Source of the DNA: JANNSX01 sp046348995
Lineage (GTDB): Bacteria; Pseudomonadota; Alphaproteobacteria; Rhizobiales; Hyphomicrobiaceae
Reading direction: 5' to 3'
Length of the DNA: 64,000 nt
Assembly: GCA_046348995.1 (NCBI GenBank)
Contig: JAXMDB010000009.1
Coordinates: 124,001-188,000, forward strand
Shown: piece by piece, positions 34,407 through 43,093 of the stretch
How the letters are laid out: each line of letters opens with the position of its first letter
Numbering within the stretch: the first letter of the stretch is position 1
Notes under the pieces: model-generated
What the model was told of the DNA's origin: nothing
What the model saw: only the letters and a program-made list of their open reading frames with translations
Databases searched by the model: none
Program-made: the position numbers and the translations under genes

Positions 34407-34563
34407 GAGGTCTCCGTGGGGTCGTCCGTCGATGCGGCGACAGGTAGGAACCGATTGCGGCAACACGGTGCAAATTGAGCCCCGCCGTCCGCAATGACAA
34501 GCCGTTCATGCAGCGGGCTGCATTCCGTCCGGGCCCGGGCGCTGCTATAGGAGCGGGCTCGTG

Positions 34564-34639
34564 GGGCCCGTAGCTCAATGGTTAGAGCTGGCGGCTCATA
34601 ACCGTCTGGTTGCAGGTTCGAATCCTGCCGGGCCCACCA
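34564..34639 (+). tRNA. tRNA with anticodon CAT (Ile2 or elongator Met)
   Basis: A cloverleaf is visible: acceptor GGGCCCG/CGGGCCC, D-arm TAGCTCAATGGTTAGAGC, anticodon loop CTCATAA (CAT) on stem GGCGG/CCGTC, T-arm GGTTCGAATC, and encoded CCA. C4-G69 and C5-G68 are features that TilS uses to recognise tRNA-Ile2, so Ile2 (lysidine-modified) is somewhat more likely than elongator Met. A covariance model would decide. Confidence 0.9.
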
Positions 34640-34654
34640 CTCCATCATGAAGAG

Positions 34655-35869
34655 ATGATCTTGGCTCACGATGTCCAGGACTTGCTCGATCGGTTGAGCC
34701 GCTTCGGCGGCCGCACCGATGGCGGGGTCGACCGGCCTGCCTTCTCGCCGATTTACGAGGAGGCCGTCCGCTGGCTGACGGCCGAGATGCAGGCGCGCGG
34801 TCTCGCGGTGCGTCGCGATCAAGCCGGCAACGTCATCGGACGGCTGGGCCCTGCGGACGCGCCCGCCGTCGTCATCGGCTCGCACATCGACACCGTCCCT
34901 TCTGGGGGCCGCTTCGATGGAGCGCTTGGCGTGATGGCGGGCTTGGCGGTTGCCAAGCGCATGGCGCCGCGGATAGCTGAAGCGAAGCGGGCGCTCGAGG
35001 TCGTAGCGTTCGCCGACGAGGAGGGGACGTTCGGTTTGACGTTCGGCTCCCGCGCCATGACCGGCAGCCTCACGGCGGCGGAGCTCGCGGGCGCCCGCAA
35101 TCGCACGGGCCTAAAACTGACCGAGGCGCTCCAGGCGATCGGTTGCGATCCGGCGCGGATCGGCGAGGCCCGGCGGAGCGGAGCTGAGATCGCCGCCTAT
35201 CTCGAGCTGCACATCGAGCAGGGGCCGGTGCTCGAATCCGCCGGGCTCGACATCGGGGCCGTCGAGGCGATCGTCGGCATCGACATCGTCGAGATCGTCC
35301 TCGAGGGCGAAGCCAATCATTCCGGCACGACGCCGATGGAGGTGCGGCGCGACGCCCTCAAGGTGGCGGCGGAGGCCATGACGGCGTGCCATGCGGCGCG
35401 GCGGGGCGCGACGACGCTCAACTTCGGATCGCTGACCGTGGCGCCGGGGGCGATCAACATCGTGCCCGCACGCGTGACGCTCACCCAGGAGATCCGTTCC
35501 GCCGATGCTTCGGAGATTTTGGCTCTCAAACAACGCTGTGCCGAGATCTTCAAAGAGGCCTCGGTCCGCAGCGGCGTCACGTTGACGACGCGCCAAGTCA
35601 GCATCGATCCTCCGGCGCTCATGGATCCCGCGCTGGCTTCCATGGTCGAACGGCAGGCTGACCGGCTTGGCCTTACGCATCGCCGGATGCCCTCGGGTGC
35701 CGGTCATGATGCGCAATGCCTCGCAGAGCTCGCGCCGGCCGTCATGATCTTCGTGCCGAGCATCGGTGGCATCAGCCACAATCCGAAGGAGCTTTCCACG
35801 CCGGAGCAGTGCGCCAAGGGCTGCGACGTGCTCGCGGCCGTCGCCGAAACGCTGCTATTTGGCGCGTAG
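34655..35869 (+). CDS. M20-family hydantoinase/carbamoylase-type amidohydrolase
   Basis: A 404-residue zinc hydrolase of the allantoate amidohydrolase/N-carbamoyl-L-amino acid hydrolase group. Metal ligands are seen in VIGSHIDTVPSGGRFDGALG and AFADEEGTFG, with LELHIEQGPVLE and a late ISHNPKE (His). The dimer-lid segment HSGTTPMEVRRDALK is typical. The start ATG at 34655 lies only 15 bases after the tRNA-CAT 3' end, so the mRNA is likely derived from the tRNA transcript or from a promoter inside it. Substrate could be allantoate, carbamoyl amino acids or ureido compounds. Confidence 0.9.
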   Translation: MILAHDVQDLLDRLSRFGGRTDGGVDRPAFSPIYEEAVRWLTAEMQARGLAVRRDQAGNVIGRLGPADAPAVVIGSHIDTVPSGGRFDGALGVMAGLAVAKRMAPRIAEAKRALEVVAFADEEGTFGLTFGSRAMTGSLTAAELAGARNRTGLKLTEALQAIGCDPARIGEARRSGAEIAAYLELHIEQGPVLESAGLDIGAVEAIVGIDIVEIVLEGEANHSGTTPMEVRRDALKVAAEAMTACHAARRGATTLNFGSLTVAPGAINIVPARVTLTQEIRSADASEILALKQRCAEIFKEASVRSGVTLTTRQVSIDPPALMDPALASMVERQADRLGLTHRRMPSGAGHDAQCLAELAPAVMIFVPSIGGISHNPKELSTPEQCAKGCDVLAAVAETLLFGA

Positions 35870-35939
35870 GCTGAGCCACTGGCCTCGGAACCTCGAAAAC
35901 GACGCGACGTTACGCTCTCGAAAACATAGGAGCTTCGAG

Positions 35940-36443
35940 ATGCAGACCCGCAACGACGACGACGGTCGGGACAAAGTCATGGATATCATCAAGGAGGTCG
36001 AGTTCGCGCAGATGGTGACGCATGGTCCCGGCGGCGTCATGCATTCCCGGCCGATGGTCGCGCGTGAAGCCGGCGACAACGGCGAAATCTGGTTCATGAC
36101 GCGCGACGGCTCGCGCAAGGTCGACGAGATCGAGAGCGACCCTCGCGTGCTGCTCGTCTACTCGGACGGCAACGACCAGAACTATGTGTCGCTCGCCGGT
36201 CATGCGGAGATCGTTCGCGATCGCGCCAAGATCGCCGATCTGTGGAGCGAGCCGATGCGGGCGTGGTTCCCGGACGGCGCGGACGATCCCTCGATTGCGC
36301 TCGTGCGCGTCAGCCCGAGCGTCGCCGAATACTGGGACGCACCCTCGAGCACGTTCGTCCACGTCTACGGCTATGTGAAATCTGCGCTGACCGGCGAGCC
36401 GCCGCGCCTGGGCGAGATCGGCCACGTCGACATGAAGAGGTGA
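35940..36443 (+). CDS. PPOX-fold general stress protein (Gsp26-like)
   Basis: A 167-residue split-barrel flavin-binding family protein. The start at 35940 has AGGAG 7 bases upstream. The segments FAQMVTHGPGGVMHSRPM, IWFMTRDGSRKVDEIE and YVSLAGHAEIVRDRAKI are typical of the pyridoxamine-5'-phosphate-oxidase-like stress protein 26 group. Many of these bind FMN or F420 rather than oxidise PNP. It ends 3 bases before the convergent YeeE/YedE gene stop. Confidence 0.9.
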   Translation: MQTRNDDDGRDKVMDIIKEVEFAQMVTHGPGGVMHSRPMVAREAGDNGEIWFMTRDGSRKVDEIESDPRVLLVYSDGNDQNYVSLAGHAEIVRDRAKIADLWSEPMRAWFPDGADDPSIALVRVSPSVAEYWDAPSSTFVHVYGYVKSALTGEPPRLGEIGHVDMKR

Positions 36444-36446
36444 CGA

Positions 36447-37424
36447 CTAGGGGCTCGGCACGGTCTTGAGCTTGCGCATCAGGGCGAGAGTCGGAACCAG
36501 CACGGCGAACATCGCCGCGTAGGCGACGATGCCGCTCAAGGCGAGCGATGGCAGGTCGTGTAGCAGCATGACGTCGTTGCCGCCCGGAATCAGGGCTGCG
36601 GAGAGGCCCATGATGATCCCGCCCGCGAAGGATTGGACCGCTTGCCGATAGCCTCTGACGCGCAGGCGGAGCCGCCCACTGACCCATGACGCCGCGAACC
36701 CCCCGCCGAGCAACGCTACCGGCCCAATCAGGAGCGCCGCCGGAAAGTCCGGCGGTGCCCCGGCCGCCACCTGAGCGACGCGCCGCATGAGGGCAGGCCA
36801 CGCCCATGCATCGGTAATCGAGAAGGCGAGGCCCGCCGCCGATCCCGTGATCAGCATGCTCATGATCGGACGCCACCGCGCCGCCTTGAGGAGCGACTTG
36901 AGGCCGTAGCGCGCGCGCTCGAGGCTGCTCGTCGTCTTGTGGAGAGCCGCCACGGCGATGATCGCTGCGCTGATCACGGCAGCGATCTGCGGCGCGCCGG
37001 ATGTCGCCATGACGGCGGGCACTGGTTCTCCACGGAAGCTCGCGAGGTTGAAGCGAATGGCGAGATAGCCACCGAGGCAGATGCCCGGAAAGGTCGCGAG
37101 GAAGGCGATCCGGCCTTCGGAAATCCGTACGAGCGTGCCGAGGGCGCAAGCCCCGTTGACGAGCGCGCCGAGACCGTAGAAGGCGCCGCCGACGACGGGG
37201 GCCCAGGTGAGGGTGAAGCTCGACGCCGCCTTGAACGTCTCCGGATGCGCCCAGACGAGCGGCATCACGAGCGCCATCGCGATCGCGGCCCCGGCGATGA
37301 AGGAGGTCATCCGCGTCGGATCCCGGCGGCGTGCAAGCTGACGTGCGGCGACCACCGAGCAGTTCGTGCCGCGGTGAACCGAAAACCCGACGAGGAAGGC
37401 AAGCAGCGCAAGAAGACCCAGCAT
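36447..37424 (-). CDS. YeeE/YedE (DUF395) membrane transporter
   Basis: A 325-residue integral membrane protein of the YeeE/YedE family, related to the thiosulfate transporter TsuA. Two of the characteristic cysteine loops are present, RGTNCSVVAA and NGACALGTL; at the third position the sequence is IPGGNDVMLLHD, with no Cys. About nine membrane helices are seen. The ATG at 37424 is used; the upstream codon is a TTG. No adjacent sulfur-metabolism gene is found. The function as a sulfur-compound importer is inferred from family. Confidence 0.88.
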   Translation of the reverse strand: MLGLLALLAFLVGFSVHRGTNCSVVAARQLARRRDPTRMTSFIAGAAIAMALVMPLVWAHPETFKAASSFTLTWAPVVGGAFYGLGALVNGACALGTLVRISEGRIAFLATFPGICLGGYLAIRFNLASFRGEPVPAVMATSGAPQIAAVISAAIIAVAALHKTTSSLERARYGLKSLLKAARWRPIMSMLITGSAAGLAFSITDAWAWPALMRRVAQVAAGAPPDFPAALLIGPVALLGGGFAASWVSGRLRLRVRGYRQAVQSFAGGIIMGLSAALIPGGNDVMLLHDLPSLALSGIVAYAAMFAVLVPTLALMRKLKTVPSP

Positions 37425-37486
37425 CAATCGGTTTATAGCTCAGCTGGGCGATAACGCCCAAGCCCAGCCTCCGACTTTCGTTACCT

Positions 37487-38488
37487 TCAGGCGCGTCCCA
37501 TGACTCGCGTAACCGGGCTCTCGTGCACCTCGCGCAGAGCAGCAATAGCTCGCTCGTAGGGAAGCTTCAGAGCCTGGGCGATGTCGGCGATCCGGTTCTG
37601 CTCGGATTCGGCGGCGTCATTGTCGGCGATGAGCACGAGATACGTGGCCTTCATGATCATGGCCTTCGTTGCCGGCGACATGCGGCCTTCGATGCGGCCG
37701 AGCTCCTCGTAGATCGAGGTATCGCGATTGCCCATCGCAGCCGCCATCTCGCGGACCTTGGCGACCGGCAGAGGCATCCCCGTGATCGCCTCGTAGGCGC
37801 GCGAGATCGTCGTCACCTCGCGCTCGTCGAGATGACCATCGGCGGAGGCCATCGCCATCATCGAGCGCACCATGTAGGTGTCGAGCTCGCTCGAGCGGTT
37901 CGGCCGCACGACGGCGGGCGCGGTCGCAGTGTCGTCGAAGGAGACGATGGCCCGCTGAATGATGCCGTAGAGGAAGAGAATGAGGCCCGCGAGCATGACG
38001 GCCCAAGTGATGACGACGACGATGTCGCCGTACACGTAGGGGTCGAGCAGGATCATGCCGAGGAAACCGGCGAGGAAAACGGCGATGCCGACGAGGAGCT
38101 TGCCGAGCCCCAGGCCCGGCTTGCCGGCCTTGGCAGTTTCCTTGACCTGCTCGGCGTGCGCGCGGGCCGCGCCCAGCACGTCCCGGACATAGGCGTTGGC
38201 ATCGAACGGCTTGGCGGGAGGCGTTCCGCCGCCGGCCATGCCGACACCCGGCACCGAGCCTGCAGCCGCCGTTGGGCGTACAAGCGCCGGATCGTCCGTG
38301 CTGTAGGTCGCGACGAACTGCTGGATGAGGCCGAACAGGAAGACGCCCGTGCCGATGATCATGATCACCCAGGCGACCACGGTCACGAAGTCGCCGTAGA
38401 CGTAAGGGTCGAGCAGCAGAAGCGCCAAAGCTCCAAGCAGAAAGATACCGACGCCGAGCAGGATGCGCCCGAGACCCGTTCCAAACAT
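37487..38488 (-). CDS. TerB-domain protein with duplicated membrane module
   Basis: A 333-residue protein; the ATG at 38488 follows GAGGAA. It has two copies of a two-helix module (about residues 7-59 and 129-181), both containing LLDPYVYGD followed by a second helix ending in FLFGLIQQ or FLYGIIQR. A linker of about 70 residues separates them. The C-terminus (about 215-333) is a TerB-like helical domain with SMMAMASADGHLDERE and LVLIADNDAAESEQNRI, the usual acidic, metal-binding motif. TerB-like domains are linked to tellurite resistance and membrane stress systems, but the role here is unknown. Confidence 0.85.
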   Translation of the reverse strand: MFGTGLGRILLGVGIFLLGALALLLLDPYVYGDFVTVVAWVIMIIGTGVFLFGLIQQFVATYSTDDPALVRPTAAAGSVPGVGMAGGGTPPAKPFDANAYVRDVLGAARAHAEQVKETAKAGKPGLGLGKLLVGIAVFLAGFLGMILLDPYVYGDIVVVITWAVMLAGLILFLYGIIQRAIVSFDDTATAPAVVRPNRSSELDTYMVRSMMAMASADGHLDEREVTTISRAYEAITGMPLPVAKVREMAAAMGNRDTSIYEELGRIEGRMSPATKAMIMKATYLVLIADNDAAESEQNRIADIAQALKLPYERAIAALREVHESPVTRVMGRA

Positions 38489-38589
38489 CACAAATTCCTC
38501 AACCCCGGATCGCGCCCCCCGAGCGATCCCCACCCTATCGTCCGTCTACATTCCCGAGAAGCGGCCAAAAAGGCAAGCGGCATCTTGGC

Positions 38590-40551
38590 TTAGGTGCTAG
38601 CGCCAGGACCTCTGGCCGAGAGCGCGGGGGCCAGTCCTGCCACCCCGCCGGCGCCCTCTGGAACCTCCAGGCGGGCTCCGACGAAGGCTTCCCCGATCGG
38701 CTCCGCCCGGCCGCCCAGGTGCCCGGCGAGAAAGGCTTCGGCGATGGCGTAAAAGGAAATGCGGTTCTCGGGCACCGCAAAGCCGTGCCCCTCCTCGGGA
38801 TAGAGGACATAGGTGACGGGGAGGCCTTTCGCCTGCATCGCCGAGACGATCTGATCCGCCTCCGCCTGCTTGACGCGCGGGTCGTTCGCGCCTTGGGCGA
38901 TGAGGAGGGGCCTTTCGATACGGTCGGCCCGATGCAGCGGCGAGCGGTCCTTGAGAAGCGCACGTCCGGCTTCGGTACGCGGGTCGCCGACGGCGCGCGT
39001 GAGAGTTTCGAAGAAGGCCGCCCAATAGGGCGGGACGGTGGCGAGCAGGGTCTCCAAGTTGGACGGCCCGACGATATCGATCCCGCAGGCGAAGACGTTC
39101 GGCGTGAAGGTTAATCCGACGAGCGTCGCGTAGCCCCCATAGGACCCGCCGAAGATAGCGATCTTCTCAGCGTGCGCGATACCTTCCCGAACGGCCCACG
39201 CGACCGCATCGAGCAGGTCGTCGTGCATTTTGCCGGCCCACTCGCCGTCGCCCGCCGTAATGAAGGACTTCCCGAAGCCGGTCGAGGCGCGGAAATTCAC
39301 CGAAAGCACCGCATACCCACGATCGGCGAGCCATTGGTGTTCCGGATCGTAGGCGTAGCCGTCGCGCGACCAGGGCCCGCCGTGGACGTTCAGCACCATC
39401 GGCAGCGGCTTTGCGGGCCGCGCCCCGGCTTCGGCGGCGGGCAGCGTCAGGTAGGACACGAGCTCGAGGCCATCGCGGGAGGGAATGACGACCGGATGCA
39501 TCCGGGCGAGCGTCTCGCCGTCGAGCTCCGGGCGGCTCGCGAACAGGAAGTCGATGCGCTTCGCCTTGCGGTCGTAGAGATGGTACTGGCCGGGCTTCTC
39601 CGGACGGCCGGCGGTCAGGATCCACAAATCGTCGGTGCGGGTCCGGCTGACGATCTCGACCTCGGGATCGTAGGTGCTTTGGAGGTGTGCGAGCTCGGCG
39701 CCCATCGCATCCGACAGAGCGTGCCAATCGCTGGTGAGATGGTGCGTCTCGTAGGCCTCCGCCTCGTAGGTGACCGGGTGGATCATGAGCCGGCCGATAT
39801 CGACCTTGTCGTGCTCCGCCAGCAGGCGCTGATCGAGGCTCGCCCAATCGACGGCGTAGAGCGCGGCCTTGTCGCGGCCGAGCGAGCTGGTGAGATAGAG
39901 CGTGCGCCCGTCCGCCGTGAAGCCGTCCACGCCGGTCGTCAGGTTGTCGGTGTGGGGGACGCGCAGCCACGCCACGGGCTTGCCATCGGCGACGCGATAG
40001 ATGCTGCGTCCGCCATCGGGCTCGGGCTTTTCGAGAAGCTTCAGCCTCAAGTCGCGATCGAGCGTCATCCCGCCGTATTGGCCGGTGTTCTCGAAGGCGA
40101 GGGTGCGCTCGGCAGTGGCGATGTCGACGAGATAAAAATCGTGCCAGGCGGCGTCGCGGTCGTTCATGCCGATGGCGAGCGTGCCGGGCCGCGTCCAGGA
40201 TTGCCCCATCCAATTGGCATGCACGCCGTCGTAAGGGGTGAGATCGCGGGTCGCGCCCGTCGCCGCGTTCGTCGCGTAGATGTGCCAGTTCTCGTCGCCG
40301 TCGCGATCTTGGACGTACAATAGATGCTGGGCGTCGACGGACCAGCCGTAGAAGCGAATGCCGCGCTTTCGGTCGGTCGTGATCGGCTTGGCGTCGGCGA
40401 GCCTGTCCCTCGGCGCCACCCAGACGTTCATGACACCCTCGACCGGCGCGAGCCAGGAGAGCGATCGGCCGTCGGGCGACAGGCGCACCATGGCGCGATC
40501 GGGATTGCCGAAGAGCTTGCGGCGGGGGATGGGGGGTCTGAGATCGGCCAT
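38590..40551 (-). CDS. S9-family prolyl oligopeptidase-like serine peptidase
   Basis: A 653-residue protein with an N-terminal beta-propeller (WSVDAQHLLYVQDRDGDENW and similar blades) and a C-terminal alpha/beta hydrolase. The nucleophile is in FGGSYGGYATLVGL, the acid in GANDPRVKQAEAD and the histidine in YPEEGHGFAVPEN; the oxyanion region is LNVHGGPWSRDGY. There is no signal peptide, so the enzyme is probably cytosolic. It resembles dipeptidyl/acylaminoacyl peptidases. The next gene (ELM1-like) is divergent. Confidence 0.94.
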   Translation of the reverse strand: MADLRPPIPRRKLFGNPDRAMVRLSPDGRSLSWLAPVEGVMNVWVAPRDRLADAKPITTDRKRGIRFYGWSVDAQHLLYVQDRDGDENWHIYATNAATGATRDLTPYDGVHANWMGQSWTRPGTLAIGMNDRDAAWHDFYLVDIATAERTLAFENTGQYGGMTLDRDLRLKLLEKPEPDGGRSIYRVADGKPVAWLRVPHTDNLTTGVDGFTADGRTLYLTSSLGRDKAALYAVDWASLDQRLLAEHDKVDIGRLMIHPVTYEAEAYETHHLTSDWHALSDAMGAELAHLQSTYDPEVEIVSRTRTDDLWILTAGRPEKPGQYHLYDRKAKRIDFLFASRPELDGETLARMHPVVIPSRDGLELVSYLTLPAAEAGARPAKPLPMVLNVHGGPWSRDGYAYDPEHQWLADRGYAVLSVNFRASTGFGKSFITAGDGEWAGKMHDDLLDAVAWAVREGIAHAEKIAIFGGSYGGYATLVGLTFTPNVFACGIDIVGPSNLETLLATVPPYWAAFFETLTRAVGDPRTEAGRALLKDRSPLHRADRIERPLLIAQGANDPRVKQAEADQIVSAMQAKGLPVTYVLYPEEGHGFAVPENRISFYAIAEAFLAGHLGGRAEPIGEAFVGARLEVPEGAGGVAGLAPALSARGPGAST

Positions 40552-40642
40552 CGTGTCCTCTCCAAGTCTCTACGTCGCGGTCGGCCCGCGGGCCCAAGCG
40601 TGCTAGGCTATGCTGCAACGCAGCTCAACCGCAAACGGACCC

Positions 40643-41674
40643 ATGCGATCGCTCAAGGCGCTTCTCATCGCCGACGACAAGCCCGGCCATTATCATCTGG
40701 CTGAAGGCGTCATCGCGGCATTGTCCCGCCTGCGGCCGGTCGAGACGCATCGTCTGGAGGTGAGGCGGCATCGCGTGTTTCCGAACCGGATGCTGGCGGA
40801 GGCCTTCGCCTCGGGCGTGATGCCGGCATCCGCCGTGCTGAGGCTTGCCTACGGCGTTCGTGCCGAGAGCCTGCCGCAAGCCGACGTCGTCGTCTCGGCT
40901 GGCGGTGACACGATCGTGCCCAATGCCGCGGCGGCCCGCGTCCTCGGCTGCCCCAACATCTTCTGCGGCAGCCTGCGCCGCTTAGGCGTCGAGCACTTCG
41001 GGCTCGTCGTGTCCTCCTACCAAAGCCACGAGGCCCTGCCCAAGCACCTCGTCACCCTGAAGCCCAACGCGATGGATCCGGATGCCGCCGGGCGGCGAGC
41101 GCGAAAGGTGCTCCCTGCAAATGGGTATCCGCCGCTGATTGGTCTCCTCATCGGCGGCAACTCCGGTCTCTTCCGCTACACGAGCGAGGAGTGGACGGCG
41201 CTCGCGCGGACGATCTGCGATATCCACCGCGCGGGTGGCACGCGCTGGATCGTCTCGACGTCGCGGCGGACGCCAGCCGAGGTCGCGGACCGTTTCGTGA
41301 CGCAAGCAACGAGCGATCCTGCAATCGCCCAAATGATCGACTACCGGACGGCGGGTCCCGGCTCGCTCGCGCGACTTTTCAGCGAGGCCGACGCCATTCT
41401 CGCAACCGAGGATTCCTCCACCATGATCTCGGAGGCCGTCTCCCAGCGACTGCCTGTCGTCGGCGTGTCGCCGGCGACGCATTCGTTCAAGAAAGACGAG
41501 GCGGAGTATCGGGCGCTCATGCTTGCCCGCGACTGGTGCCGGTTCGTGCCGCTGGCCGAGCTGACGCCGGAGCGGTTCCGCGCCGCGCTGGGTGAGATCC
41601 GTCCGATGACCGGAAACCATCTCGACGACCTCGCCACGGCGCTCGCCGAACGCCTGCCGGGTTTGGCCGCATGA
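40643..41674 (+). CDS. ELM1-family (mitochondrial fission ELM1-like) protein
   Basis: A 343-residue protein resembling the DUF1022/ELM1 family, which is found in plants (mitochondrial fission) and in alphaproteobacteria. Indicators are the N-terminal LLIADDKPGHYHLAEGV, SAGGDTIVPNAAAA, LLIGGNSGLFRYTSEEW and ILATEDSSTMISEAVS. The fold is of the glycosyltransferase-B kind. I choose the ATG at 40643, which places the family N-terminus correctly, over the one at 40610. It overlaps the CPBP gene by 4 bases (ATGA). The bacterial role is not established. Confidence 0.88.
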   Translation: MRSLKALLIADDKPGHYHLAEGVIAALSRLRPVETHRLEVRRHRVFPNRMLAEAFASGVMPASAVLRLAYGVRAESLPQADVVVSAGGDTIVPNAAAARVLGCPNIFCGSLRRLGVEHFGLVVSSYQSHEALPKHLVTLKPNAMDPDAAGRRARKVLPANGYPPLIGLLIGGNSGLFRYTSEEWTALARTICDIHRAGGTRWIVSTSRRTPAEVADRFVTQATSDPAIAQMIDYRTAGPGSLARLFSEADAILATEDSSTMISEAVSQRLPVVGVSPATHSFKKDEAEYRALMLARDWCRFVPLAELTPERFRAALGEIRPMTGNHLDDLATALAERLPGLAA

Positions 41675-42348
41675 CGTCGAGCGCTTCTGATGCGCCCGAT
41701 GCCGGCTTTCGGTTCCGGCGCTGGGCCGAGATGCTGGTGCTCTATCTCGGCCTGCCGCTCGCCATGGCGGCCGTCGTGCATCGCGGGCACGTGCCGCTGC
41801 TGCTCGCCCTCATGCCGGTGCTGGGGCTGATGGTCGTGCTGATGGTGGCCGACCGAAGTTTCTCGATGCGCGCGGCGCTCAATCGCGGCTTTAGCCTCCG
41901 CGAGCTCGGGCTGATCCTCGCGATGTTCGCCGTGTTGGGCGGAGGCCTCGCCTACTGGGTCTATGCCGTCGAACCAGCAAGCTTCCTCTCGTTCGTTCGA
42001 GCGAGGCCGAAAGTCTGGTTGTTCGTGATGCTCGCCTATCCGATCATGTCGGTGGTGACGCAGGAGATCATCTACCGGGTGTTCTACTTCCACCGGTACC
42101 GGACGCTGTTTGCCGGCAATCCGGCGCTCGGCATCGTCGTCAACAGTGTGCTCTTCTCGTTCGGCCATATCCTGTTCTGGAACTGGCCCTCGATCGTGCT
42201 GACCTTCTTCGGTAGCCTGATCTTCGCCTGGCGGTACTATCGGACGCAGTCGTTCTGGGCCGTCGCCATCGAGCACACGCTCTACGGCAATCTCGTCTTC
42301 ACGATCGGGCTCGGCGGGTACTTCTTCACGGGCGTGAGCAATTTGTGA
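41671..42348 (+). CDS. CPBP-family intramembrane protein (Abi-like)
   Basis: A 225-residue membrane protein with about six or seven helices. The CPBP/Abi motifs are seen as QEIIYRVFYFHR (normally EExxxR; here the first Glu is Gln), FSFGHILF and IEHTLYGNL. These proteins are putative intramembrane metalloproteases. The altered first motif may affect activity. Its start overlaps the ELM1-like gene, so the two are coupled. It ends 21 bases before a REP-like repeat. Confidence 0.86.
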   Translation: MTSSASDAPDAGFRFRRWAEMLVLYLGLPLAMAAVVHRGHVPLLLALMPVLGLMVVLMVADRSFSMRAALNRGFSLRELGLILAMFAVLGGGLAYWVYAVEPASFLSFVRARPKVWLFVMLAYPIMSVVTQEIIYRVFYFHRYRTLFAGNPALGIVVNSVLFSFGHILFWNWPSIVLTFFGSLIFAWRYYRTQSFWAVAIEHTLYGNLVFTIGLGGYFFTGVSNL

Positions 42349-42369
42349 GGCGGTTGTTCGACTCACGCC

Positions 42370-42510
42370 CGTAGGGCGCAATAGGCTCCCACCTTTTGGG
42401 GGCCGTATTGCGCCGCATCCGACAAGGCATTCGTTTGAGCGGGCGGTGCCAGTTCAGGCGCCGTGCTCGTAGCCGGCGCAATACGCCCTAACGGGCTATT
42501 GCGCCCTACG
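42370..42510. repeat. Paired REP-like palindromes in inverted orientation
   Basis: The outer ends are a perfect 15-bp inverted repeat, CGTAGGGCGCAATAG (42370-42384) and CTATTGCGCCCTACG (42496-42510). Inside are two hairpins: GGCGCAATA/TATTGCGCC at 42375-42414 and GGCGCAATA...TATTGCGCC at 42475-42505 with an added GCCC/GGGC stem. This is the layout of a REP doublet (BIME-like), placed between two convergent genes. The right arm holds the stop codon of the downstream minus-strand gene. Confidence 0.85.
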
Positions 42511-43093
42511 TTTCGTCGATTGCCGGAGCCGAACAGCCGGGCATGCGTATCCAAAAGGCCGCGTAGAAGGCGATCCAGAGCGCGGCGAGCGGCAGCAGTG
42601 CGAGGCGCGGTCCGAGCCAGCGTAGGAGGAGCGGACGGAGGAGGGAGGCGAGGCCGGCGAGCAAGACAAACCGCATGAGGCGGACCGGCACACTCAAAAG
42701 TGCGAAGGCCAGGAGGGGCGTCCCGGCCTCGGCCGCACTTGCGGCGTAGAGCTTGTAGGGGATGCCTGAGAACGAGCCGTCGAGCATGAGCCACGGCCAG
42801 CTGGCGTCCTCCATCGCGGCCCGCACCTCAGCGACCATGTAGGTGGAGATCGCGGGCAGCGTCTCGAAAAGTGCGAGGGTGTCCGTCCCACCGGCCGTCA
42901 CGAGATAGACGCCGATCCCGCCGACGGCTGCCGCGACAGAGGCGGCGAGGGCAGCGATCAGACCCGTGCGCCATCCACATCGCACCGCCGCGAACGTCAG
43001 GATCACATCCGGCACGACGAAGAACACCGTCGCCTCGGCGAAGCCCCAAAGGGCGGAGGCGGCGATCCAGCGGGCCGGACGAGCGTCACTCAT
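42506..43093 (-). CDS. YqaA-like small membrane protein (SNARE-associated/DedA-related)
   Basis: A 195-residue protein with several membrane helices. WGFAEATVFFVVPDVILTFAA near the start and GSFSGIPYKLYAASAAEAG in the middle resemble the YqaA group. Its TAG stop (42506-42508) lies inside the right arm of the REP-like palindrome, so the C-terminal residues may be altered relative to relatives. The start overlaps the stop of the upstream DsbA-like gene. The function is unknown. Confidence 0.8.
   Translation of the reverse strand: MSDARPARWIAASALWGFAEATVFFVVPDVILTFAAVRCGWRTGLIAALAASVAAAVGGIGVYLVTAGGTDTLALFETLPAISTYMVAEVRAAMEDASWPWLMLDGSFSGIPYKLYAASAAEAGTPLLAFALLSVPVRLMRFVLLAGLASLLRPLLLRWLGPRLALLPLAALWIAFYAAFWIRMPGCSAPAIDET

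Noticed and set aside
34655..35869. tRNA-embedded integration site (attachment site)
   Set aside because: No integrase gene or direct repeat of the tRNA 3' end is visible nearby.
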